Source: Pseudomonadota bacterium
Lineage (GTDB): Bacteria; Desulfobacterota; Binatia; Binatales; Binataceae
NCBI GenBank assembly: GCA_021325025.1
Contig: JAJPHZ010000035.1
Coordinates: forward strand, 1-64,000
Length of the DNA: 64,000 bases
Direction of reading: 5' to 3'
This document shows, in pieces, positions 25,071-33,762 of this stretch. The notes beneath the pieces were generated by a model. It saw only the letters and a program-made list of their open reading frames with translations, was not told the origin of the DNA and searched no databases. Position 1 is the first letter of the stretch, and every line of letters begins with the position of its first letter. The translations under genes and the position numbers were made by a program.

Positions 25071-26618
25071 ATGAGTGGCGCAAAATCCGATCTGATGCTC
25101 CACGGCGGCCGCATTGCCGGCCATCGGGACGCCGATTCGATTGCCGTCGGCGGCGGGCGCATCGTAGCCTGCGGCCGCTACGCCGAACTCAGACCCCTGG
25201 TCGGCCCCGAGACCCATCTGATCCGCCTGGACGGCCGCACGGTGACGGCGGGCCTGATTGACTCTCACCTGCATTTCCTGGAAGCGGCGTCGGCGTCGGC
25301 CGGCGTAACGGTGTCGCGCGCGCGCGATCTCGCCGAATTACTCTTTCTGCTGCGTCAGGCGGCGGCGCGCAGCGCGCCGGGCAACTGGCTTAAGGCCTTT
25401 GGATGCGACGAAGCATTGCTGGCCGAGCAGCGTGGACCCACCCGTCAGGAACTGGACGCGACGGTGCCCAGAAATCCCTTGCGCCTGCGCCATCAGACCC
25501 TGCATGCTTCGTGGCTCAACTCGCGCGCGATCGGTTTGCTGGGCCTGGAAAAAGCCGATTTCACACCGCCGCCGGGCGCGCGGCTGGTTCGTGATGCGTC
25601 CCACCGCCTGACCGGACTGGTCACCGGGATGGAAGAATGGCTGACCGCGCGGCTGCCGCCGGTGACGCTTGCTGACCTGGAAGCACGGGCTAAGAGCTAC
25701 AGCCGCGAACTGGCCGCTGCAGGCGTGACCTCATTCACTGACGCCACCGTGCGCAACGGGCCGCGCCATGTCGAGCTGTTCGGTCAGTTGGTGTCGTGGG
25801 GCGCAATCGCGCAGCATCCTGCGGTAATGCTGGGCGAGGACCATCTGGAGAGCTGGGATGAATGCCGGCGGATCGGTCGTCAAAGCGGCGTGCCAGTCGT
25901 CGCCGTCAAGTTCCGGGGCAGACGCGAACCCGGCGACGCCGAGTTCAATGCGAAGGTCGAGCGTGCCATTGCCGCAGGCGCCGGATGCGCGTTTCACGCC
26001 ACCGAGATCGAGGAGGTGGAGGCGGCGCTGTGCGCGCTGGAATGGGCGCGCGACCGGCTGGGGCGCGCGGCGATGGCCAACGTCGCCTGCCGGATCGAGC
26101 ACGGCGGGGTGATTACCCCCGGTCAGATCGGACGAATCGCGGCGCTGGATGCGTGGGTGGTCACCAATCCGGGCTTTGTCTTTTATCGGGGCGAGAAATA
26201 TCTGGGTGAGCCGGGCCTGATACCCTACACCTACCGATGCCGCAGTTTGCTGCGCGCGGGAGTCCGCGTCGCGGCCGGCAGCGACGCCCCGGTCACCCCG
26301 GCCCGCCCGTTGACGGCGATCGCGGCGGCGATGAATCGGCGCGACCGCCGCGGCCATGAGCTGGCACCCGAGGAGCGGCTTGACGCCGCCCAAGCCTATG
26401 GTCTGTTTTCCACTGCCGGCGCGCGCCTGATGGGCCGCAATGCGGGCGCGATCGCACCCGGCATGGAGGCGGACCTGATTGTTTTGCCCGGCAATCCCTT
26501 GGAGATGTCCGGCGGCGAGCTTGCGGAGGCCGCGGTGGAACTGACGATCATCGGCGGGCGGGTGATTTACGAGCGCGGCCGCCCAGCGAGCGTCACCGGA
26601 ATTCCAGAGACGATCTAA
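25071..26618 (+). CDS. YtcJ-like amidohydrolase
   Basis: 515 aa metal-dependent hydrolase. SDLMLHGGRIAG and the late DLIVLPGNPLEMSGG form the beta-sandwich. GLIDSHLHFLEA carries the HxH metal motif, CRIEHGGVITPGQIGRIAAL holds the metal His, and RVAAGSDAPVTPARPL the catalytic Asp. The family hydrolyses amides or imides, but few members have known substrates. It starts a plus-strand run with enoyl-CoA hydratase, acyl-CoA ligase and another hydratase, separated by short gaps, so it may act in degrading an amide-linked acyl substrate. That link is inference. Confidence 0.85.
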   Translation: MSGAKSDLMLHGGRIAGHRDADSIAVGGGRIVACGRYAELRPLVGPETHLIRLDGRTVTAGLIDSHLHFLEAASASAGVTVSRARDLAELLFLLRQAAARSAPGNWLKAFGCDEALLAEQRGPTRQELDATVPRNPLRLRHQTLHASWLNSRAIGLLGLEKADFTPPPGARLVRDASHRLTGLVTGMEEWLTARLPPVTLADLEARAKSYSRELAAAGVTSFTDATVRNGPRHVELFGQLVSWGAIAQHPAVMLGEDHLESWDECRRIGRQSGVPVVAVKFRGRREPGDAEFNAKVERAIAAGAGCAFHATEIEEVEAALCALEWARDRLGRAAMANVACRIEHGGVITPGQIGRIAALDAWVVTNPGFVFYRGEKYLGEPGLIPYTYRCRSLLRAGVRVAAGSDAPVTPARPLTAIAAAMNRRDRRGHELAPEERLDAAQAYGLFSTAGARLMGRNAGAIAPGMEADLIVLPGNPLEMSGGELAEAAVELTIIGGRVIYERGRPASVTGIPETI

Positions 26619-26630
26619 GAGAACACGGCT

Positions 26631-27446
26631 ATGGGTTCGGCTGGCCAAATCGGCGCAGGGGGCGAAAGCGAGCAGGGCCCGGCGGTGCTGTTCGACAAGC
26701 GCGGCACGATCGCGTGGATCACGCTCAACCGGCCGCGCCAGTACAATGCCTACAACGTGGCGATGCGCGACGCGCTGTACGAAGCGCTGTGGGCGGTGCA
26801 CCAGGACCCCGAAGTCAGCGCGATGGTGCTGACCGGAGCGGGGCCGGCATTTTCCACTGGCGGCGATTTGCGCGAATTCGGCTCGGCGCCTTCGCCGATC
26901 GTGGCGCGATGGGTCCGCTTTCGGCGCGACGTCTGGGGCCTGCTGCGCAGCCTGCCGGTTCCCACCATCGCCGCCGTGCACGGCTTTACCGTGGGCGGGG
27001 GCCTGGAGATGCTGCTGCTGTGCGACGTCGCGATTGCCGCCGACGATACCCGCATCTGTTTTCCCGAAACCGGCACCGGGATGATTCCGGGCGTGGCCGG
27101 TACGCAGACCGCGTCGCGCCGGCTGGGTCTGGGATGGGCGCTTGACCTGTGCATAACCGGGCGATGGATTGACCCTGATCAGGCGTTATGTATAGGTTTG
27201 GTCGCCGAAGTCGTCCCGGCGGCGAAGCTGGAGGAGCGGGCGATGGCGGTGGCGCAGGAGTTGGGTGCCGTTCCGCGGCATGTCGCGGCGCTGGTCAAGA
27301 CCGCCGTGTGGGAAGGCTTGGAACTGCCCATCGAGCGCGCGCTGGAGCTGGAACGGCGGCTGGCGATGCGGTTGAAAGCATTGGGCGGCGCGCCGATTAC
27401 CAGGAAAGGTCGTCTCTTTCCCTCCGCTCACGGCGGCGGAAAGTGA
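26631..27446 (+). CDS. Enoyl-CoA hydratase/isomerase
   Basis: 271 aa crotonase-fold enzyme. LTGAGPAFSTGGDLREF forms the first oxyanion-hole strand and HGFTVGGGLEMLLLCDVAIA the second. Both catalytic glutamates of enoyl-CoA hydratase are present: Glu126 in GGGLE and Glu146 in CFPETG, spaced by 20 as in the rat mitochondrial enzyme. It probably hydrates 2-trans-enoyl-CoA in a beta-oxidation-type route. It starts 12 bp after the amidohydrolase and is 21 bp before the acyl-CoA ligase. Confidence 0.88.
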   Translation: MGSAGQIGAGGESEQGPAVLFDKRGTIAWITLNRPRQYNAYNVAMRDALYEALWAVHQDPEVSAMVLTGAGPAFSTGGDLREFGSAPSPIVARWVRFRRDVWGLLRSLPVPTIAAVHGFTVGGGLEMLLLCDVAIAADDTRICFPETGTGMIPGVAGTQTASRRLGLGWALDLCITGRWIDPDQALCIGLVAEVVPAAKLEERAMAVAQELGAVPRHVAALVKTAVWEGLELPIERALELERRLAMRLKALGGAPITRKGRLFPSAHGGGK

Positions 27447-27467
27447 ATTTGAAATGGAGCTGTGCCC

Positions 27468-29015
27468 GTGAACACGATTAGTTTCCTCACCATCCCGGCA
27501 GCCGTGCTGCCCGACCAGGAAATCCTGGTCTTCAGCGAACGGCGCCATACCTACGCCGGACTCGCCGATTTGACCGGCCGCATCGCCTCGGTCTTCAAGC
27601 AGGCCGGGCTCAGGCCCAACGACGTGGTCGCCGCGCTCGATACCAACTCCGACTTTTACGTCGCGTCCTATTACGCCGCCGCCAAGTGCGGCTTGACCTT
27701 TCTGCCGCTCAACTACCGCGCCAAGGCCCTGGAGCTGGAGTACATGATCAACACCGCCAAGGCCAAGGTGTTGCTGGTCGGCGACCGCTACCACGAACTG
27801 ATCACGCGGCTGCGCCCCGAACTGACCACCATCAAAGAGTATCTGTCGCTGGGTAGCGCCGCCAGCCATTGGCAAAGGCTCAGCGATTTGGTGGAAACCG
27901 CCGCACCCGACGAAAACGAGGCCGAAGTCGACGACCAGGACGTGTCGGTCCTGATGTATACCAGCGGCACCACTTCGCTGCCCAAGGGCGTGATGCTGAG
28001 CTTCCACGATTTCACCGCCTATGTCACCGCCAACGTGGAGATGGCCGACGGGACCGACCGCGGTACGGCACTGGTATGCGTGCCCTTCTATCATATCGCC
28101 GGAACGACCGCGATGATGACGTCGATTTGGACCGGGCGGAAGATGATCGTGATGCCGCAATTCGACGCCAAAACCTGGCTCAAGCTGGTCGAGCAGGAAC
28201 GCGTCACCCACGCCTTCGTGGTTCCCACCATGATGAAGCAATTGCTCGACGAGCCCAGTTTCGCCAAGACCGATCTCTCCAGCCTGCAGAACCTGGCCTA
28301 CGGCGGCGCCGCGATGCCGCTGCCGGTCATCCGTAAGGCGATCGCGGCCTTTCCCAAAACCGTCGGCTTCGTCAACGCCTACGGACAGACCGAGACCACC
28401 TCGTCGCTGACCGTGCTCGGGCCGGAGGACCATCGCCTGGAGGGCAGCCCCGAGGAGATCGAACTCAAGCTCAAGCGGCTCAATTCGATTGGCAAGCCGC
28501 TGCCCGACGTCGAAGTGATGGTGCGCGATGAGTACAGCAACCGCCTGTTGCCCGGACAGGTCGGCGAGATTTGCATCCGCACCCCGCGCATCATGAAGGG
28601 CTACGCGGGACGCACCGATGACGCCGCACTGAGCGACGGATGGCGCGCCACGGGCGACCTGGGTTGGATCGACGACGAGGGCTATGTGTTCTTCGCCGGG
28701 CGCAAGGACGACATGATCATCCGCGGCGGCGAGAACATCGCGCCGGCCGAGGTCGAATCGGTGCTGATGAGCCATCCCGCGGTCGAAGAGGCGGCCGTGA
28801 TCGGCGAGCCCTCCGAAGAATGGGGCCAGGTGATCAAGGCCTTCGTGGTAATCCGCCAGGGACAACAGGCCAGCGCGGACGATCTCAAGGCGTTTTGCAC
28901 CTCGCGTCTGGCCAGCTTCAAGCGGCCGGAGTTTTACGAATTCCTGCCCGAGCTGCCCAAGAACGCCCTGGGCAAGATTCTGCGCAAGGACTTGCGCAAG
29001 GGAGCCGCGGCGTGA
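27468..29015 (+). CDS. AMP-forming acyl-CoA synthetase
   Basis: 515 aa ANL-superfamily adenylating enzyme that activates a carboxylic acid to its acyl-CoA. Motifs are MYTSGTTSLPKGV (P-loop), YGQTETTSS, TGDLGWIDDEGYVFFAGRKDD with the hinge Asp and Arg, and PKNALGKILRKDLR with the catalytic Lys. I use GTG 27468, eight bases after GGAG; GTG 27462 would leave only two. Substrate chain type is not readable. Its position between two crotonase genes points to catabolism of a fatty or aryl-alkyl acid. Confidence 0.9.
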   Translation: MNTISFLTIPAAVLPDQEILVFSERRHTYAGLADLTGRIASVFKQAGLRPNDVVAALDTNSDFYVASYYAAAKCGLTFLPLNYRAKALELEYMINTAKAKVLLVGDRYHELITRLRPELTTIKEYLSLGSAASHWQRLSDLVETAAPDENEAEVDDQDVSVLMYTSGTTSLPKGVMLSFHDFTAYVTANVEMADGTDRGTALVCVPFYHIAGTTAMMTSIWTGRKMIVMPQFDAKTWLKLVEQERVTHAFVVPTMMKQLLDEPSFAKTDLSSLQNLAYGGAAMPLPVIRKAIAAFPKTVGFVNAYGQTETTSSLTVLGPEDHRLEGSPEEIELKLKRLNSIGKPLPDVEVMVRDEYSNRLLPGQVGEICIRTPRIMKGYAGRTDDAALSDGWRATGDLGWIDDEGYVFFAGRKDDMIIRGGENIAPAEVESVLMSHPAVEEAAVIGEPSEEWGQVIKAFVVIRQGQQASADDLKAFCTSRLASFKRPEFYEFLPELPKNALGKILRKDLRKGAAA

Positions 29016-29058
29016 GGCTCGGCCCGTCAGCCGGCGCACGCGACTGAACGGTCCCATC

Positions 29059-29868
29059 GTGGCCACCAGGCACAAGCCCTCGGGCAGCCGCGAGGCGCCA
29101 CGCCGGGCGGCGCGGATTCGTTCGGCGGCAGCTTCGCGGGCCGGCGCGGTCGAAGTCGCGCGCCATCAGGGATATCGGACGGCCACGCTGCACGCGCCCC
29201 ACGGCAATCGCCTTAACGCTGCGATGGCGGCGGCGCTGATCGAGCTCGCCCAGGAGGTCGAGGACGACGACGCTATCAAGCTGCTGGTCGTAACCGGTGC
29301 GGACAGCGCATTTTGCTCCGGTTTCGACGACGACGTCGATCCCAACGTGGTCGAGACGCTGGCAGCGCTGGCCAAGCCTACTGTCGCGTTGATCGAGGGC
29401 GACGCACTGGATGAGGGGCTGGAGCTGGCGATGGCACTGGATATCCGCGCCGCGACGGCATCCGCCCGGATGGGGCTGCGCCAGCTATTGCGCGGAGCGA
29501 TGCCGCGCTTTGGCGGCACGCAGCGGCTGCCGCGGCTGGTCGGCAGCGCCGAGGCATTGCGGATGCTGTTGACCGGCGCCGTCATCGATGGGCGGCGGGC
29601 GTTGCAACTGGGCCTGGTGACCTACCTGGGTGAGGGGCGCACGCAATTTTCGGCGGTGGCCGGCCAGCTTATCGAATCGATTCTCAGCCGCGCTCCGATT
29701 GCCGCGCGCCTGGTCAAGGAAGCGGTGATCAAGGGCTTCGATATGACACTTGGGCAGGGTATAAGGCTGGAAGAGGATCTGTACGCGCTGCTGCAAACCA
29801 CGCAGGACCGCGCCGAAGGAGTGCGGTCGTTTCTTGAAAAGCGCAAGCCGCTGTTCAAGGGCGTGTAG
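29059..29868 (+). CDS. Divergent enoyl-CoA hydratase/isomerase family protein
   Basis: 269 aa crotonase-fold protein with a basic N-terminal extension of about 35 residues. VTGADSAFCSGFDDD and EGDALDEGLELAMALDIRAA give the oxyanion-hole strands. Glu122 matches the first catalytic Glu, but the second is replaced by Gln142 (MGLRQ where hydratases have FxxPE). It may thus be an isomerase, a thioester hydrolase or a non-catalytic relative. FGGTQRLPRLVG and ARLVKEAVIKG are usual later motifs. GTG start at 29059. Confidence 0.82.
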   Translation: MATRHKPSGSREAPRRAARIRSAAASRAGAVEVARHQGYRTATLHAPHGNRLNAAMAAALIELAQEVEDDDAIKLLVVTGADSAFCSGFDDDVDPNVVETLAALAKPTVALIEGDALDEGLELAMALDIRAATASARMGLRQLLRGAMPRFGGTQRLPRLVGSAEALRMLLTGAVIDGRRALQLGLVTYLGEGRTQFSAVAGQLIESILSRAPIAARLVKEAVIKGFDMTLGQGIRLEEDLYALLQTTQDRAEGVRSFLEKRKPLFKGV

Positions 29869-29918
29869 CGGGGCGGCATTTTAGTGATTAGAGTCAACAG
29901 GAGGACTTGATCGTTCGC

Positions 29919-30038
29919 ATGGCAAACCAGCTCGGCAAAGTTTACATCTGCGGCAAATGCGGCTCCCAGGTGATCGTGACCAAGGGCGGCAGCGGGACCT
30001 TGAAGTGTTGCGGCGCCCCGATGGAGCAAAAGAAGTAG
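29919..30038 (+). CDS. Desulforedoxin-like protein 2
   Basis: 39 aa, close to the 36-37 residues of classical desulforedoxin. Cys11-x2-Cys14 and Cys30-Cys31 supply the four thiolates of a rubredoxin-type centre, and the flanking GTLKCCGAPM matches the family. It is a paralogue of the protein at 24764-24907 (same MAN...LGK start and cysteine spacing). CAGGAGG lies about 13 nt before the ATG. It closes the plus-strand acyl-CoA run. Confidence 0.87.
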   Translation: MANQLGKVYICGKCGSQVIVTKGGSGTLKCCGAPMEQKK

Positions 30039-30160
30039 CAGCAGCGGCCAACCACGGGTGCCCGTGCGCCGGGCACCCCAACCCCCCTACCATAACGGAC
30101 GCGAGCAAAAAGCGCTCGCGCATCATTGACAGCACGGACGCCTGTCACACTGTTGCACAG

Positions 30161-30185
30161 GTCAGACTGTGCCGACGAGTCTGAC
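30161..30185. terminator. Candidate terminator between convergent genes
   Basis: An 8-bp perfect stem (gtcagact 30161-30168, agtctgac 30178-30185) with a 9-nt loop lies 16 bp from the P450 stop codon and downstream of desulforedoxin 2. A further gcgagc/gctcgc hairpin with an A-rich loop is at 30101-30119. Confidence 0.4.
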
Positions 30186-30200
30186 TGGTTGCGCGCCGCT

Positions 30201-31397
30201 TCAACCCAGCGCCAGCGGCAACGCGGCGAGACCACGCAGAAACAGCGACCCGCGATAACTCAGCGGTGCCGATGGGTCCGTGAGCCTCAGGCGCGGGAAG
30301 CGCTCCAGCACCGAGGCGAAGACGATCGAGCCTTCCAGGCGCGCCAGTTGCGCACCCAAACAGAAGTGGATACCGCGGCCGAAGGCGAGATGCTCGTTGG
30401 GCTGGCGCGCGATGTCGAATTGGTCGGGACGCTCAAAGCGCGACGGGTCGCGGTTGGCCGCCGCCAGCATCACTACTACCACCGTGCCCGGCTCAATCCC
30501 GACTCCGCCCACGTTCGCCGGCTTGCGCGCCAGCCGAATCGCGCCTTGCACCGGACTGTCGAAGCGCAGCATCTCTTCGACCGCCGACGCCATCAGAGCC
30601 GGCTCATTGCGCAGCCGCGCAAGCTGTTGGGGATGGCGCATCAGGGCGAGCAAGCCATTGCCGATCAGGTTGGTCGTGGTTTCATTCCCTGCCATCAGCA
30701 GCAGGATCAGAAAGGCGAGCAGCTCTCCGGGCGACAGCACCTCGGCCTGCTCGCTGGCGATGAGCGCACTGATCAGGTCGGGGCCGGGGCGATGGCGGCG
30801 GCGCTCGATCTCTGCGGCCAGGAACTCGCGCAGCGCCGCGGTCGCCTGCACCGCTTGGGGCGGACGCGGCATGTGGGGCGGCACCGCGGAGCTGGCGATG
30901 ATCGCGTTGGACCACGCTTTGAACTCGCGATGGCGTTGGGTGGGGATGCCGAGCATCTCAGCGATCACCAACACCGGCAGTTGATTGGCCAGGTCCGCCA
31001 TCGCCTCGAATTCGCCCCGGGCCGCAACCGCGTCGAGCAGCGAGTCAGTAATTGCCTTGATGCGCGGCGCCATCGCGGCGATCCGGCGCGGCGTGAAATC
31101 GCGCGATACAAGCTGGCGCAGCCGTGTATGTACCGGCGGGTCGGCACCCAGCATGGTCGCCGCACCGGCGGTCAAATCCAACTGCTGGAACGGCGTGGCT
31201 TGCGGCCGATGGTTGGAGAAGGTCTGGAAATCCGTCAGCACCCGTTCGACGTCGTCGTAACGCGAAACGATCACGGCCGAGATCAGGGCCGAAAACCGCA
31301 GCGGCGGCGCCTGTAGCATGCGCTGATAATGCGGATAGGGATTGGCGTGCACCTCGGGATCGAAGGGATTGAAAAACGGCACCTGGTTGCTTTCCAT
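30201..31397 (-). CDS. Cytochrome P450
   Basis: 398 aa soluble bacterial P450. The heme-binding loop is FGRGIHFCLG with Cys346 as the thiolate ligand. The I-helix has AGNETTT (236-242), where Asn-Glu replaces the more usual His/Asp-Glu next to Thr. The K-helix ExxR is Glu275-Arg278. This type takes electrons from a ferredoxin and reductase, neither of which is adjacent. It starts 9 bp after a radical SAM gene and ends a three-gene minus-strand operon. Substrate unknown. Confidence 0.95.
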   Translation of the reverse strand: MESNQVPFFNPFDPEVHANPYPHYQRMLQAPPLRFSALISAVIVSRYDDVERVLTDFQTFSNHRPQATPFQQLDLTAGAATMLGADPPVHTRLRQLVSRDFTPRRIAAMAPRIKAITDSLLDAVAARGEFEAMADLANQLPVLVIAEMLGIPTQRHREFKAWSNAIIASSAVPPHMPRPPQAVQATAALREFLAAEIERRRHRPGPDLISALIASEQAEVLSPGELLAFLILLLMAGNETTTNLIGNGLLALMRHPQQLARLRNEPALMASAVEEMLRFDSPVQGAIRLARKPANVGGVGIEPGTVVVVMLAAANRDPSRFERPDQFDIARQPNEHLAFGRGIHFCLGAQLARLEGSIVFASVLERFPRLRLTDPSAPLSYRGSLFLRGLAALPLALG

Positions 31398-31406
31398 CGA
31401 TATCCC

Positions 31407-32252
31407 CTACAGTGCGTTGAAACCGGCGCGGCTCAGCAGCACGCGCTCGCCGCCCAGACGCGACTTCATCGCTTCGACCAGATCGCGCTCCGCACCCGCC
31501 TCGAACCATCCGTCGTAGCCCAACCGCGCGTACAGTTGCGGAATGCCCAACGCGCGCGAGCGTTTGCCGCCGCTGCCGTCGCCGTCGAGGTAGGTGTCGA
31601 TAATGACGCGGTCGGCGCACGACGCGGCCAGCTCGGCGAAGCGGTGGGCGCAATTGGGCATCATCGGTGCGATCGCCAACTGCACGAAAACGCCCGCGGC
31701 GCGCAAGCGCCGTGCGGTCGTGGCGCGCCGCGCCACCGACGGCGAGGTCGGCGCCAGCCGCCGGCGCACCTGCTCGTCGTCGGTCTCCAGGGTGATCGAA
31801 ACGATCACGTTGGGCCCCAGCGCAAGCAGCAAGTCCAAATCGCGCTCCACCATCGGACTGCGGGTTTGCAGCAGCAGCCGGTGCGGCCGATGCGCAGCCA
31901 TCAACGCCAACGCCGCGCGGCTAAGCCGCATCCGCCGCTCCAGCCCCTGATAAGGATCGGTGGCGCTGGACATGAAGATGGTGGTGCGGGCAAGCCTTCC
32001 GCAGCGCTCCAGCGCAATCAATTCGTGCTCCAGGCGCGCGGGCAGATTGCGCTTGGCGATTACCCAGCTTCCCCACGGCCCGTCAGCCGTGCGCGCCACC
32101 GGCAGCGCGCGCACGTAACAGAACGGGCATCCGCCGGCGGCGCCAAAAGCGCATCCAATGTAGGGGTTGAGCGAAAAGCTGAAGCCGCGCAGGAAGCCCC
32201 CGGTGGGCGTCAGGGCGCGATTGACATCCTGCTCGATAAATCGGCGCATCAT
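31407..32252 (-). CDS. SPL-like radical SAM protein with CX7CX2C motif
   Basis: 281 aa. It resembles the spore-photoproduct-lyase-like radical SAM group, which usually has a NPYxGCxHGCxYCY cluster loop. Here the loop reads NPYIGCAFGAAGGCPFCYVR, with Cys34, Cys42 and Cys45, so four residues are inserted between the first two cysteines. SSATDPYQGLE, LLQTRSPMVERDLDLL and VSITLETDDEQVRR are the following barrel strands. The tandem ATG (32252/32249) follows the stop of the propeller gene by 2 bp, indicating translational coupling. Reaction unknown. Confidence 0.82.
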   Translation of the reverse strand: MMRRFIEQDVNRALTPTGGFLRGFSFSLNPYIGCAFGAAGGCPFCYVRALPVARTADGPWGSWVIAKRNLPARLEHELIALERCGRLARTTIFMSSATDPYQGLERRMRLSRAALALMAAHRPHRLLLQTRSPMVERDLDLLLALGPNVIVSITLETDDEQVRRRLAPTSPSVARRATTARRLRAAGVFVQLAIAPMMPNCAHRFAELAASCADRVIIDTYLDGDGSGGKRSRALGIPQLYARLGYDGWFEAGAERDLVEAMKSRLGGERVLLSRAGFNAL

Positions 32253-32254
32253 GC

Positions 32255-33622
32255 TCACCGCGGTGACCAAAACGCGAGGCTGCCGTCGGCCAGCGCGCGC
32301 GGCGCCCCGCCGTCGATCGGCACCATCCACACCGACGGCGGCGGCAGCATGTCGGAGGGCTCCTGCCCTTCCTTCAACATCACGCCGGCAAACACGATCG
32401 CGCGCGAATCAGGCGACCAGATGCGATGCGACAGGGCGTACTGGTCGAACACCCGATACACCGCCGACTCCGCGCTGGTGGCCGTGAAATCGCACAGCTT
32501 GCGCGACTGGCCGCCGCTTGCCGCGACGACGTTCCACGTGTTCGAGGTCTCGCTGGTGCCGATGTACGCCAGCCATTTGCCATCGGGTGAGAAGTTGTAG
32601 GCGATGACCGGGTCGCTGACCAGCGTGCTGACGTTGCCGCTGGCGATATCGAGCAGGTTGACGCCGTCATAGGACATCTTGCCCTCCTGCTTGAGCGTGG
32701 AGAAGGCAATATGACGCGAATCGGGCGCCCACACGAACGCAGTCGTGGCAGGCGCCAGCCCCACCATCGCCCGGGGTGCACCGGCATCGGCGTTGGCGAC
32801 GGTGAGCACGAACTGTCCCCGCTTGTTGTCGACCACGTAGGCCAGATGCGTGCCGTCGGGTGACCACGCCGGATTCCTGAACGGCGCCTTGCCCGTGGCA
32901 ATCACCTTGGCGACGCGTTGATCGCGCGGCGTGACGTTCATCAGGCCGACCTGCTCGGGACCTTCCTCTTGGGCGGGCACGTAATGGAAGGCCAGGTCGT
33001 TCAAGCCCGGGCTCCAGTCGAAAAACAAGGGCAAGCCGCGCAGCAGCACTCTGACTGGTCTGCCTTCATGCGCCTGGGCCAGCATCAGCTTAAGCCCCTG
33101 GGCGTCGCCGGCCAAAAAAAGCAGGCGCTCGCCGCCGGGCATCCAGAAGAAGTAGATCGGGCGGTCGGGGCTTTGGAAGATGACGCTCGCGACGCGACGG
33201 TTGAGATCGTAGGTGTTGATGCCGAAGGCGGGGCCGAATTTGGTGCGGCGCACCGACGCGTAGGCGATCTGCGTACCGTCGGGCGCAAATGTCGGCAAGT
33301 CGTAGGCTGCCGGCGCGGACGGTGAGGGCGCTGCCTGGATACCTTCACCCAGCCCAACCGGCAAAATCGGCTCCGCCAGTGCCTGCTCCGCCTTGGGCGC
33401 GCAGGTCAGGCAGATGGGTTTGTCACATTTCGCGTCGCAGACGTAAAGATTGCCGCCTTCGCCCAGATAGGCGACGCGGCCGGCAATCGGCGTTGTGGCC
33501 GCGCCGCGCCCGGCGTGCATCGCTGCCGTCTTTCTTCCTGCGCGGGCGGATTTGCCTGCGATCGCACCCCCAGCGCCGGCCATCGTCAGCAGCAGCGCCG
33601 CCACAAAAACTCGCCTGACCAT
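32255..33622 (-). CDS. Secreted WD40-like/TolB-type beta-propeller protein
   Basis: 455 aa with a signal peptide (about residues 1-22). A cysteine-rich stretch CDAKCDKPICLTC follows at about residue 65. The body has PD40/TolB-like blades: PTFAPDGTQIAYAS, AWSPDGTHLAYVVD, VWAPDSRHIAFST, NFSPDGKWLAYIG and IWSPDSRAIVFAG. No catalytic triad is visible, so a binding or scaffold role is likelier than peptidase. ATG 33622 starts the signal; the longer frame to 33718 is unsupported. It heads the operon with the radical SAM and P450 genes. Confidence 0.8.
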   Translation of the reverse strand: MVRRVFVAALLLTMAGAGGAIAGKSARAGRKTAAMHAGRGAATTPIAGRVAYLGEGGNLYVCDAKCDKPICLTCAPKAEQALAEPILPVGLGEGIQAAPSPSAPAAYDLPTFAPDGTQIAYASVRRTKFGPAFGINTYDLNRRVASVIFQSPDRPIYFFWMPGGERLLFLAGDAQGLKLMLAQAHEGRPVRVLLRGLPLFFDWSPGLNDLAFHYVPAQEEGPEQVGLMNVTPRDQRVAKVIATGKAPFRNPAWSPDGTHLAYVVDNKRGQFVLTVANADAGAPRAMVGLAPATTAFVWAPDSRHIAFSTLKQEGKMSYDGVNLLDIASGNVSTLVSDPVIAYNFSPDGKWLAYIGTSETSNTWNVVAASGGQSRKLCDFTATSAESAVYRVFDQYALSHRIWSPDSRAIVFAGVMLKEGQEPSDMLPPPSVWMVPIDGGAPRALADGSLAFWSPR

Positions 33623-33762
33623 CGTGCCCAGTGTAGCCGTTATCCGGCTGTTGGTCGTAGCGGAACAAGCGAAAAACCCTCCGTCACCTGCCGAACCGCG
33701 CGCGTGGGCGGCCCACAAATCGGCGGTTGACAGTGGCGCCCGGCGGGTCCAAAGTTAGAGGC

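Noticed and set aside
31407-32600. Long plus-strand frame across the radical SAM and propeller genes
   Set aside because: Arg/His/Gln-rich shadow of genes with solid motifs on the minus strand.
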